DNA of 64,000 nt from Methylocystis sp. KS32 (GTDB lineage Bacteria > Pseudomonadota > Alphaproteobacteria > Rhizobiales > Beijerinckiaceae): contig PHSQ01000001.1 in NCBI GenBank assembly GCA_002862095.1, forward strand, positions 434,001 to 498,000, in the 5' to 3' direction. A program made the translations under genes and the position numbers. A model generated the notes under the pieces. The model worked only from the letters and a program-made list of their open reading frames with translations, was not told the origin of the DNA and did not search any database. Below are positions 56,709 to 64,000 of this stretch, one piece after another. The first letter of the stretch is position 1. Every line of letters begins with the position of its first letter.

Positions 56709-57803
56709 ATGACCTCGTGGACCAAGGCGCAGGATCAGGCGCTGAACGCCGTGGCGCGCTGGCTGGCCGAAAAGAACGGCGCGCAGGTGTTCCGGCTGTT
56801 CGGCTACGCGGGAACCGGAAAATCCACGCTCGCCCGCCATCTCGCCGACCATGTCGAAGGCTCCGTCGTTTTCGCCGCTTTTACCGGCAAGGCTGCTCTG
56901 GTGATGCGGTCCAAGGGCTGCGAGGGCGCGAGAACGATCCATAGCTTGATTTATCGGGCGACGGACACTGAAACGGAAGAGCCGAGCTTCGAGCTCAACG
57001 AGGACAGCGACGCCGCTAAAGCCAAGCTGATCGTCGTCGACGAATGTTCGATGGTCGACGAGGAGCTTGGCCGAGACCTTCTTTCCTTCGGCCGCAAGGT
57101 TCTGGTGCTCGGCGATCCCGCCCAATTGCCCCCTGTGAAAGGCGGCGGCTTTTTCACCGAGGCGGAACCCGACGCGATGCTGACCGAGGTTCACCGCCAG
57201 GCCGCCGACAATCCGATCATCCGGCTGTCGATGGCGATCCGCGAAGGCGGCCGGATCGAGCGCGGAATCTATGGTGAAAGCCGGGTGATTGGGCGCGGCG
57301 AGCTCGATCGCGCGCTGGTGACGGAAGCCGATCAGGTGTTGGTGGGCATGAACAAGACGCGCCGGGCCTATAACGGGCGGCTAAGGGAATTGCGCGGCTT
57401 TTCGGGGGCGTTGCCGCAATCGGGCGAAAAACTCGTCTGCCTGCGGAACAACCGCAAAAAGGGATTGCTCAACGGCGCATTGTTCACGGTCAAGAGCGCC
57501 GGCGCGCTGCGTCGCGGCAAAGTGCGCATGCTGGTCATACCCGAGGAGGGCGACGGAAAAATCCAGCGCGTCGGGGTGGTCCCGCAATTCTTCGACGGTT
57601 CCGAAACCGAGATTCCCTACGCCTTGCGCAAGGATTCCGACGAGTTCGACTATGGCTACGCGCTCACGGTTCACAAAGCGCAAGGATCGCAATGGAACGA
57701 TGTCGTTCTTTTCGACGAATCCTTCGCGTTTCGCGAACATCGCGCGCGCTGGCTCTATACCGGCGTGACCCGCGCCGCCCGCAAGCTCACCCTCGTGACG
57801 TGA
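56709..57803 (+). CDS. RecD-like ATP-dependent DNA helicase
   Basis: 364 residues of superfamily 1B. Motif I FGYAGTGKST (31-40), motif Ia AAFTGKAALVM, motif II VDEC (110-113), motif III GDPAQLPPV (135-143), and the C-terminal UvrD-like motifs DYGYALTVHKAQGSQW and WLYTGVTRA. It is shorter than RecD2 and lacks its N-terminal region. Such stand-alone helicases are often phage-like or repair-related; no nuclease partner is nearby. Confidence 0.88.
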   Translation: MTSWTKAQDQALNAVARWLAEKNGAQVFRLFGYAGTGKSTLARHLADHVEGSVVFAAFTGKAALVMRSKGCEGARTIHSLIYRATDTETEEPSFELNEDSDAAKAKLIVVDECSMVDEELGRDLLSFGRKVLVLGDPAQLPPVKGGGFFTEAEPDAMLTEVHRQAADNPIIRLSMAIREGGRIERGIYGESRVIGRGELDRALVTEADQVLVGMNKTRRAYNGRLRELRGFSGALPQSGEKLVCLRNNRKKGLLNGALFTVKSAGALRRGKVRMLVIPEEGDGKIQRVGVVPQFFDGSETEIPYALRKDSDEFDYGYALTVHKAQGSQWNDVVLFDESFAFREHRARWLYTGVTRAARKLTLVT

Positions 57804-57825
57804 AAAACGGCGCGGCCCGCCGGTT

Positions 57826-58938
57826 TCAATGCGACCAAGAATCGATCGCGTCGGCGAAAACGCGATCGCCCGCGGCGCCTTTTTCGAGATTTATCGTCGC
57901 GACCCGGCCGTCCGAGAGCTGCATGGGCAGATCGATCACCCAGGGAGAGCGCAAGAGCTTTAGGTTGCGCGCCTCCGCTTCTCCGCGAATCAGCCCGATC
58001 AGGAAGGTGTTGGCGGTGATCTCGACCGGGATTCCCGAGATTTTATCCCCCGATTGCGCCTCGGGCCGGCGCATCTGCGGGGGAGCGATCTGCTTAACGC
58101 CTTTGAGATCGCTGTCGGGCGCCAAGGTGAAGGAAATGTTGATGGTGTGAGACGCGGACAAGGCGGGATCCAGGTTTTTCTGGATCAAAAGCGTCGCCTT
58201 GATTTTGGCGTCGGGGAAGTCGACGTCCCCGCGGATCGCCGACTTCATGGGTTCGCCGTCGGCGCCGCCAATGTTATCCAGACGCCAGATCACGGCGCCG
58301 TTGTAAACGCGGTCGACCTTGTCCGGGTGATCGAGACTCGCGACGAACAATTCGGCCTTCTGCGCGACCGGAACCGGGGGATTGGCGTTGGCGTTTTCGG
58401 CCCCCGATTCCCGCGCGCCGCCACCCACCGCCCTAGCCGCGATTTTGCCGCCCTCGTTGGCGGTGCGAGCGTTCTCTTCCGGCTTGAGCTTGGAAAGATC
58501 TTCCGGTCGCTCGCGAAAATGCAACGCCGCAAGCGAAACGCCGCCGACGAGAAGCAGAAGAACCGCTGTTATGCCGAGAATCCGGCGAGAGCTGCTGGGA
58601 GACTCTGGCGTCGGAGGAAGTGGCGCCGCTGGCCGCTGTTGTTCACGCGGCGGGGCTTCCGCCTTGGTTTCGTTCTCTGTTTCCTCCGCCTCCGCCACCT
58701 TTGGCGGGATCGCCTCGGCCTGACGCTGGGCGGCGGCCTCGATTTCCAGGCGCGCTATGGCTTCGTCCAGCGCGCGCCCCTCGTTTTGAATGACTTGCTC
58801 CGCGACGGGAGGTTGAATGGCGCGAAGCTGGTTGAACAGCGCCTTGCGCGCCAATTCGTAAACCGCCTGCCGCCCTTCCGGGCTGGACTGCGGTAGCGGG
58901 CCTATTTTGCGTGCGAGCAATGAATAATAGTCAGCCAT
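57826..58938 (-). CDS. Hypothetical single-pass membrane protein
   Basis: 370 residues. The start ADYYSLLARKIGPLPQSSPEGRQAVYELARKALFNQLR is a helical cytoplasmic segment seen in Rhizobiales proteins of unknown function. A Pro/Glu-rich linker (about 80-118) leads to one transmembrane helix (120-140). The periplasmic part (190-370) is beta-rich, with repeated VDFPDAKIKATLLIQKN-like strands. No function can be assigned. Confidence 0.75.
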   Translation of the reverse strand: MADYYSLLARKIGPLPQSSPEGRQAVYELARKALFNQLRAIQPPVAEQVIQNEGRALDEAIARLEIEAAAQRQAEAIPPKVAEAEETENETKAEAPPREQQRPAAPLPPTPESPSSSRRILGITAVLLLLVGGVSLAALHFRERPEDLSKLKPEENARTANEGGKIAARAVGGGARESGAENANANPPVPVAQKAELFVASLDHPDKVDRVYNGAVIWRLDNIGGADGEPMKSAIRGDVDFPDAKIKATLLIQKNLDPALSASHTINISFTLAPDSDLKGVKQIAPPQMRRPEAQSGDKISGIPVEITANTFLIGLIRGEAEARNLKLLRSPWVIDLPMQLSDGRVATINLEKGAAGDRVFADAIDSWSH

Positions 58939-59010
58939 GCTTTGCTATGACCATTTTGCGCCGTTGCGGTCAACTTTTGGCGGCGAGTCGGGTTGTGTCG
59001 ATCTGGCGCG

Positions 59011-60306
59011 TCAATCCTGGAACGGGTTACGGACGAGAATCGTATCGTCGCGCTCGGGGCTGGTGGAAAGCAGAGCGACCGGCGCTCCGATCAATTCTTC
59101 TATCCGTCGCACATATTTGATCGCCGGCGCGGGGAGATTGACCCAGGATCGCGCGCCGCCGGTGGAGCCTTTCCATCCCTCGATCGATTCATAGACCGGC
59201 TGGACGCGGAGTTGGGCGGATTGAGAGGCGGGCAGGCGGTCGACCCGGCGACCGTCGAGCATATAGTGAGTGCATATTTTGATCTCGTCGAAACCGTCGA
59301 GAATATCAAGCTTAGTCAATGCGACGCCATTGACGCCGGAGGTCTTTATCGCCTGTCGGGCCAAGACCGCGTCGAACCATCCGCAGCGCCGGCGTCGGCC
59401 GGTGTTGGTGCCGAATTCGCGGCCCCTGTCGCCGATCAATTCGCCAATGGCGTCGTTCAACTCGGTCGGGAAAGGCCCGCCGCCAACGCGGGTCGTATAG
59501 GCTTTCGCGATGCCGAGGACGTAATTCACCGCGCCGGGGCCAAGACCAGACCCGGTGGCGGCGGCGGCGGCGACGGTGTTCGACGAGGTGACATAGGGGT
59601 AGGTGCCGTGGTCGACGTCCAAAAGAACGCCCTGCGCCCCTTCGAAAAGAATGCGCTTTCCGGCGCGGCGCTCATTGTCGAGCAACTCCCATACGACATC
59701 CATGAAGGGCAGAATGCTGGGAGCGACGCTCAGTAACTCATCTTTCAGCGTCTCCGCACATATTTCGGGCAGGCCCAAGCCGCGCCGCAAGGGATTGTGA
59801 TGGGCGAGGATCCGCGCGATTTTGTCGTCGAGGCAATCGGGTTCCGCAAGGTCCATCAAGCGGATCGAGCGGCGCCCAACCTTGTCCTCGTAAGCAGGGC
59901 CGATTCCCCGCTTTGTCGTCCCGATCTTGGCCCCGCCGCCGGCAGATTCCTCGCGGTAAGAGTCAAGCTCCCGATGGAGCGACAAGATCAGCGGCGCGTT
60001 TTCGGCGATCTTGAGATTGGTCGAGGAAATTTCAACGCCCTGCTCCCTGAGACGGTCGATCTCCCCCACGAGAAAATGGGGATCGACGACAACGCCGTTG
60101 CCGATGATGGATAATTTTCCTGGCCTGACGATGCCGGAGGGAAGCAAAGCCAGTTTATAGGTCTTGCCGTCGACGACGAGCGTATGGCCGGCGTTATGCC
60201 CGCCCTGGAAGCGCACGACCACATCCGCCTCGAGCGAAAGCCAGTCGACTATCTTGCCCTTGCCCTCGTCGCCCCATTGGACGCCGACCACCGCCACATT
60301 CGCCAT
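59011..60306 (-). CDS. purA: Adenylosuccinate synthetase
   Basis: 431 residues from the ATG at 60306 ([21 protein letters not shown]); a longer frame upstream is not homologous. GDEGKGK, the IMP-site [24 protein letters not shown] and [11 protein letters not shown] are all intact. It joins aspartate to IMP using GTP in AMP synthesis. The gene stands between two minus-strand genes. Ribosome site AGAAAAGAA. Confidence 0.96.
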   Translation of the reverse strand: MANVAVVGVQWGDEGKGKIVDWLSLEADVVVRFQGGHNAGHTLVVDGKTYKLALLPSGIVRPGKLSIIGNGVVVDPHFLVGEIDRLREQGVEISSTNLKIAENAPLILSLHRELDSYREESAGGGAKIGTTKRGIGPAYEDKVGRRSIRLMDLAEPDCLDDKIARILAHHNPLRRGLGLPEICAETLKDELLSVAPSILPFMDVVWELLDNERRAGKRILFEGAQGVLLDVDHGTYPYVTSSNTVAAAAATGSGLGPGAVNYVLGIAKAYTTRVGGGPFPTELNDAIGELIGDRGREFGTNTGRRRRCGWFDAVLARQAIKTSGVNGVALTKLDILDGFDEIKICTHYMLDGRRVDRLPASQSAQLRVQPVYESIEGWKGSTGGARSWVNLPAPAIKYVRRIEELIGAPVALLSTSPERDDTILVRNPFQD

Positions 60307-60423
60307 GGCACGTTCTTTTCTGTTAAGTGCTCGCCGCCGACGGAATTTCACGCTGTGCGGGAAGAGCGACGCGTAAGAATCCAAGTCCGCTTCTCCGCCG
60401 CGCGGCGGAAAAGACTCGGTCGG

Positions 60424-60453
60424 AAAAAAAGCCCCGGCGGTAACGCCGAGGCT
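60424..60453 (-). terminator. Intrinsic terminator downstream of rlmH
   Basis: On the minus strand AGCCTCGGCG and CGCCGGGGCT pair (one wobble) around a 4-base loop, directly followed by TTTTTTT. It lies 70 bp past the rlmH stop. Confidence 0.85.
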
Positions 60454-60522
60454 CGTTACGGAAATTCCTTACCTCAAGGCGCCAGAACGGTAAAGGGGCC
60501 GCGCCGAGGCGTCCTCGCCGCT

Positions 60523-61002
60523 TCAGCCTCTGTGATACGGATGTCCGGCGATAATGGTCATGGCGCGGTAGATTTGTTCGGCCGCCATAATCCGCACGAA
60601 TTGGTGCGGCAGAGTCATCGCCCCGAAGGAGAATATCGCCTTGGCCTTTTGACGTAGCCTCGGATCCAGGCCCTCCGCGCCGCCGATGGCGAACCATAAG
60701 GCCTTTCGGCCGGCGTCCCGCTCCCGCCTGACGAATTCGGAGAAATCGAGACTATTGGCGGACTTGCCGCGCTCGTCGAAGACGGCGAGAGCGGCGTCGG
60801 ACCCAATCCCGGCCAACAGCGCGTCGCCTTCCGCCGCGATGCGAGCATCGGCTCCGCGCGCACGACTCTCCTCGCATTCTCGCAAAGCCAGCCCGTCCAG
60901 CCCGAGATTGCGCATGGCCGAAATGCGCTCGGCATAGCGCGCGAACAATTCACGTTCCGGCCCCGTTTTCAATCGTCCGACGCATAAAAGACCAAGGCGC
61001 AT
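60523..61002 (-). CDS. rlmH: 23S rRNA (pseudouridine1915-N3)-methyltransferase
   Basis: 159 residues, the standard RlmH length. A SPOUT knot is seen in FAIGGAEGLDPRLR and LPHQFVRIMAAEQIYRAMTII. It methylates pseudouridine 1915 in helix 69 of 23S rRNA. Follows rsfS by 9 bp, a conserved pairing of ribosome-maturation genes. Confidence 0.95.
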   Translation of the reverse strand: MRLGLLCVGRLKTGPERELFARYAERISAMRNLGLDGLALRECEESRARGADARIAAEGDALLAGIGSDAALAVFDERGKSANSLDFSEFVRRERDAGRKALWFAIGGAEGLDPRLRQKAKAIFSFGAMTLPHQFVRIMAAEQIYRAMTIIAGHPYHRG

Positions 61003-61011
61003 CGGTCGAGG

Positions 61012-61440
61012 TCAGGCCAGTCGCATTTCGCGCGGCCTGTCTCCGCCCCACATCTTTTCCAGATTGTAGAACTGCCGCACTTCCGGTCTGAAGAGGTGGA
61101 TTATGACGTCGCCTGCGTCCACCAGCACCCAGTCGCATTGAACGAGGCCTTCGACTCGAGGGCTCGAAACGCCGGCCGCCTTGCAGGTCTTTATGACGCG
61201 ATCCGCAATCGCGCCGACATGGACGGTCGATCGCCCCGAAGCGATGATCATCATATCGGCCAGAGAAGTTTTGCCTTGGAGGTCGATCGTCACAACCTCT
61301 TCCGCCTTGGCCTCCGCGAGGCACGCGAGCAGCTTTTCGGCGAAAGACGAGGTTTCAGCGCTTAAGGGCCGGGGCGCGCCGCTGGCGGCTGAAAAGCCGC
61401 TCGAAGGTAATGCGCTTGTCGTCAGCTTCGCAATCTCCAC
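61012..61440 (-). CDS. rsfS: Ribosomal silencing factor RsfS
   Basis: About 142 residues from the GTG at 61440, the most likely start; the frame is open upstream to 61698, but that part crosses a terminator hairpin and lacks similarity. The family core is VVTIDLQGKTSLADMMIIASGRSTVHVGAIADRV and LVQCDWVLVDAGDVIIHLFRPEVRQFYNLEKMW. It binds L14 and prevents subunit joining under nutrient limitation. Co-transcribed with rlmH. Confidence 0.9.
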   Translation of the reverse strand: MEIAKLTTSALPSSGFSAASGAPRPLSAETSSFAEKLLACLAEAKAEEVVTIDLQGKTSLADMMIIASGRSTVHVGAIADRVIKTCKAAGVSSPRVEGLVQCDWVLVDAGDVIIHLFRPEVRQFYNLEKMWGGDRPREMRLA

Positions 61441-61546
61441 GGGAGCGGGGTTTTGCCCGCGAAAGTGAAGATGGGACGATTTTGGCCTGAATGCAACTCT
61501 TCGGCCGCGAAAGATGCGGCCGAAAGGGGTAGACAGGGCGATAAAT

Positions 61547-61574
61547 AAAAAAAGGCCCGGCGCTTCGCCGGGTC
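61547..61574 (-). terminator. Orphan intrinsic terminator upstream of rsfS
   Basis: On the minus strand GACCCGGCG and CGCCGGGCC form a stem with a 3-base loop followed by TTTTTTTATTT. It is 290 bp past the qor stop, so it may end a separate short transcript. Confidence 0.8.
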
Positions 61575-61863
61575 TTAGGCGGTTATGGCTCATCGAGAGG
61601 CGGGAGGAACCTTCAAGCCACAACAGCGATGAGTTTAGTCGATTCGAAGCATAAAGACCTGCGGATATTTTTTGAAATCGCCTTACAAAGGCCCACAATG
61701 GCGAGCCCGCCAGTCGCGCTTGCGCCGAAGGTCGCGCCAGCTCCGAAAGCCTCGCTCTATTTTTCAGCGGCTTGCGTTGCGTTCGACCGCCATAGCACGG
61801 CGCCGTGACGAAAAAGTCACAGCGCTCATGAATTTCGATTCGCAGCCTCTCGAAAAGCCGCGC
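61575..61863. other. Gap between qor and the orphan terminator; possible small RNA
   Basis: No open reading frame of note. On the minus strand the 40 bases before the terminator hairpin contain TTCCTCCCGCC, an anti-ribosome-site-like motif seen in loops of rhizobial trans-acting small RNAs. No promoter is evident, so a small RNA is only a possibility. The 61441-61546 stretch shows nothing. Confidence 0.3.
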
Positions 61864-62835
61864 TTACGGCGTGAGGACAATCGATCCGGCGGTTTTGCGC
61901 GTTTCGAGCGCCTGGTGTACTTTCGCGGCTTCACTTAGCGGAAAGGTCGAAGCGACGTCGAAATTGATATGCCCCCGCTTCAAAGCGTGCTCGACGTCTT
62001 CCGTCATTTCCTCATAGGTCTTGCGGTCCGCGATATGGGTGAAAAGCGAGGGGCGGGTCGCGAACAGCGACCCTTTTTGCGCGAGCAGGCCGAGGTCGAA
62101 GGCGGCGATCGGTCCCGAGGCCGAGCCATAGCTCACGAACAGGCCGAAAGGCGCGAGACAATCGAGCGAGCCCGGAAAAGTGGCGGCGCCCACGCCGTCG
62201 TAGACGACATCGCACAGCTTTCCCTTGGTGAGTTCGCGCACCCGCGCGGGAAAATCCTCCTTTTGGTAGAGAATCACGTGTTTGGCGCCGGCGTCGAGGG
62301 CGATCTTGGCCTTTTCCTCTCCGCCAACGGTCGCGATCACCTTGGCGCCGAGAGCGCTGGCCCATTGGCACAGCAGCCGGCCCACTCCGCCCGCCCCGGC
62401 GTGCACCAATACGCAATGCCTCTTCTTCACGCGGAACGTGCGTCGCAGCAGATATTGCGCCGTGAGCCCCTTCAGCATCATCGTGGCGCCGTCGGCGTAG
62501 GAGAAGGATTTTGGCAGATGGACGAGGTTCGAGGCCGAGATATTGCGCGCCTCGCAATAGCCGCCGAGCGGGCCGACATAAGCGACCCGGTCGCCCGCTT
62601 CGAAATCTTCCACCCCTTCGCCGACGGCGACGATTTCGCCCGCGCCCTCGTGGCCGGGGATAAACGGGAGTTCCGCAGGATAGGCGCCGGTGCGGCGGTA
62701 GATGTCGATGTAATTGACGCCGATGGCGTGGTGGCGGAGCTGAACCTCGCCCGGCCCGGGAGGCGCGAGTTCGACGTCCTCGTATTGGAGAACCTCCGGC
62801 CCGCCGACGTGATGAACGCGAACAACCTTGACCAT
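61864..62835 (-). CDS. qor: NADPH:quinone oxidoreductase
   Basis: 323 residues from the ATG at 62835 (GGAG upstream; a GTG 4 codons earlier is less likely). Zinc-free medium-chain dehydrogenase of the QOR group: GHEGAGEIVAVGEGV, the NADPH loop HAGAGGVGRLLCQWA and DVVYDGVGAATFPGSLDCL. It reduces quinones with NADPH. Single gene divergent from the monooxygenase gene. Confidence 0.93.
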   Translation of the reverse strand: MVKVVRVHHVGGPEVLQYEDVELAPPGPGEVQLRHHAIGVNYIDIYRRTGAYPAELPFIPGHEGAGEIVAVGEGVEDFEAGDRVAYVGPLGGYCEARNISASNLVHLPKSFSYADGATMMLKGLTAQYLLRRTFRVKKRHCVLVHAGAGGVGRLLCQWASALGAKVIATVGGEEKAKIALDAGAKHVILYQKEDFPARVRELTKGKLCDVVYDGVGAATFPGSLDCLAPFGLFVSYGSASGPIAAFDLGLLAQKGSLFATRPSLFTHIADRKTYEEMTEDVEHALKRGHINFDVASTFPLSEAAKVHQALETRKTAGSIVLTP

Positions 62836-62973
62836 GGTCTTCTCCACGACGAAGCGACAATCGCGGCGACCATAACAAAATAATGCGCCGAGAGGGATTT
62901 TACGAGAAAGCGAGCCGGGCCTCGCCCTGCCGGCCGGAGGGCGCTATAAAGACAGTCGATGGAGAAAAAGGCG

Positions 62974-64000
62974 ATGGCTCTGGAACATTCGGGCGAAATA
63001 CTCAAAACCCAAATTCTTGTCGCGGGAGCGGGGTCGACGGGCGTCGCCGCCGCTCTAGCTTTCGCGCGGTCCGGGCTGAAGGTGACGCTGGCCGGGCGGT
63101 TTCCGCCGCCGCTGCCGGGCCGCACCGTGGCGCTGTTCGAGGCCTCGCTGCGCTTCCTGGACGCGATCGGGGCGCTGACCAAGGTCAAGCAAAAGGCATG
63201 TCCAATCGAAGCAATTCGTATGATCGACGACACGGGTCAGCTTCTGCCGACGCCGGACCTCTTGTTGAAGGCGAGCGAGATCGATCTTCCGGCGCTGGGC
63301 CTGAACGTCTCCAATGACGAACTCGTGGAGATTCTTCTCGGATTGGCCCGGGAGCGCGAGGCCTTCGACCTCGTCGAGGCCGACATCGTGGATTATGTCT
63401 TCGACGGCGCGGGCGCCGTGGCCGTTTTGGCGGACGGGCGCAGAATCGAGGCGGATTTCGTGGTCGCCGCCGACGGACGGCAGAGCCGTGCGCGGGCGGT
63501 CGCCGGAATTGACACCAAGGAATGGACCTATCCTCAGGTCGCGCTCACCATGCTGCTCTCGCACAAAGAGCCGCACGACAATATTTCGACCGAATTTCAC
63601 ACCCGCTCCGGCCCCTTCACGCTCGTTCCGCTGCAAGGGCGCGAGGGCGCGCCGCACCGCTCCAGCTTAGTCTGGCTGATGAGCGTCGCCGACGCCAGCC
63701 GGCGGCTGTCGAAGCCCCGAGAGGAACTCGAATTCGAACTCGAAGACCGCTCGCGGGGAAAATTCGGCGCGATCAAAATCGAGGGTGGAATCGGGCAATT
63801 CCGCATGGGCGGGATGCGGGTTTCGACCCACGCGACGGGCCGCGTCGCGCTGGTCGGCGAAACCTGTCACGTTTTTCCGCCGATCGGCGCTCAGGGCCTC
63901 AATCTGAGCCTGCGCGACGTCGCCGATCTTGAGGACTGCCTCGCCAGCGTGGACTTCGCCAATCCGCGCGAACTTGCTCACGCTTTGGCGCGCTACGACC
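62974..64000 (+). CDS. UbiH-family FAD-dependent monooxygenase (3' end cut off)
   Basis: 342 codons visible, continuing past the right edge. FAD motifs: VAGAGSTGVAAAL (GxGxxG), the DG motif VVAADGRQSRARAV, and LVGETCHVFPPIGAQGLNLSLRD, where the usual GDAAH reads GETCH. It belongs to the UbiH/UbiF/Coq6-like aromatic hydroxylases, typically in ubiquinone synthesis. An ATG at 62959 is an alternative start; 62974 has better ribosome-site spacing. Confidence 0.87.
   Translation, partial: MALEHSGEILKTQILVAGAGSTGVAAALAFARSGLKVTLAGRFPPPLPGRTVALFEASLRFLDAIGALTKVKQKACPIEAIRMIDDTGQLLPTPDLLLKASEIDLPALGLNVSNDELVEILLGLAREREAFDLVEADIVDYVFDGAGAVAVLADGRRIEADFVVAADGRQSRARAVAGIDTKEWTYPQVALTMLLSHKEPHDNISTEFHTRSGPFTLVPLQGREGAPHRSSLVWLMSVADASRRLSKPREELEFELEDRSRGKFGAIKIEGGIGQFRMGGMRVSTHATGRVALVGETCHVFPPIGAQGLNLSLRDVADLEDCLASVDFANPRELAHALARYD

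Overview
The window reads as one continuous chromosomal segment of a GC-rich alphaproteobacterium of the order Hyphomicrobiales (Rhizobiales). The main reasons are the gene orders maf-coaE-dnaQ / hemE-hemJ-rho, mnmE-mnmG-rsmG-parA-parB and DUF2948-hisD-UPF0262, together with a CtrA-type site and a GANTC site in the AT-rich maf/hemE gap. A methanotroph-like family (Methylocystaceae/Beijerinckiaceae) is possible but is only an impression. About 60 protein genes can be supported. No tRNA, rRNA or CRISPR array was seen.

Layout. 0-4 kb: a type II secretion/pilus-type operon on the minus strand (TPR lipoprotein, GspE, GspF, and the first codons of a pseudopilin at the left edge). 4-7 kb: a translationally coupled run of M17 aminopeptidase, NlpC/P60 hydrolase and MaoC protein, convergent with a purine nucleoside phosphorylase. 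7.9-13.7 kb: a yejABEF peptide importer. 14-17.5 kb: gabD, then glnK-amtB behind a likely sigma-54 promoter. 17.8-23.2 kb: thioesterase, Trm112-like protein, LON-domain protein, thioredoxin/TPR protein, trmB, metK and an XRE regulator with two palindromic operator candidates. 23.6-24.0 kb: a decayed IS66-type transposase. 24-30 kb: acyl-CoA synthetase, metY-metA, a cupin protein and a class IV aminotransferase.

30-35.2 kb is the least ordinary metabolic locus. Two divergent operons share a 90-bp promoter gap: an acyltransferase plus a ThDP enzyme on one side, and a free acyl carrier protein, a compact adenylate-forming ligase and a FabG-like reductase on the other. Together they look like a small carrier-protein-based acyl-modification pathway that I cannot assign.

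35-47 kb is the replication/segregation centre. The likely oriC lies between maf and hemE, and genes on both sides point away from it. Two perfect parS sites lie 5-8 kb to the right, one inside the first codons of mnmG and one inside rsmG, next to parAB. A 5' fragment of a group II intron ribozyme lies between rho and mnmE.

47-52 kb: a large SWIM/SNF2 helicase bracketed by an inverted GGTGACAGTCC repeat, followed by an IS110 remnant, a 61-bp palindromic element and a REP-like hairpin. This looks like an insertion-prone region just past parB. 52-64 kb: L,D-transpeptidase, amidase, the hisD cluster, a small membrane ORF, a RecD-like helicase, an unassigned membrane protein, purA, rlmH, rsfS, a quinone oxidoreductase and a UbiH-type monooxygenase cut by the right edge.
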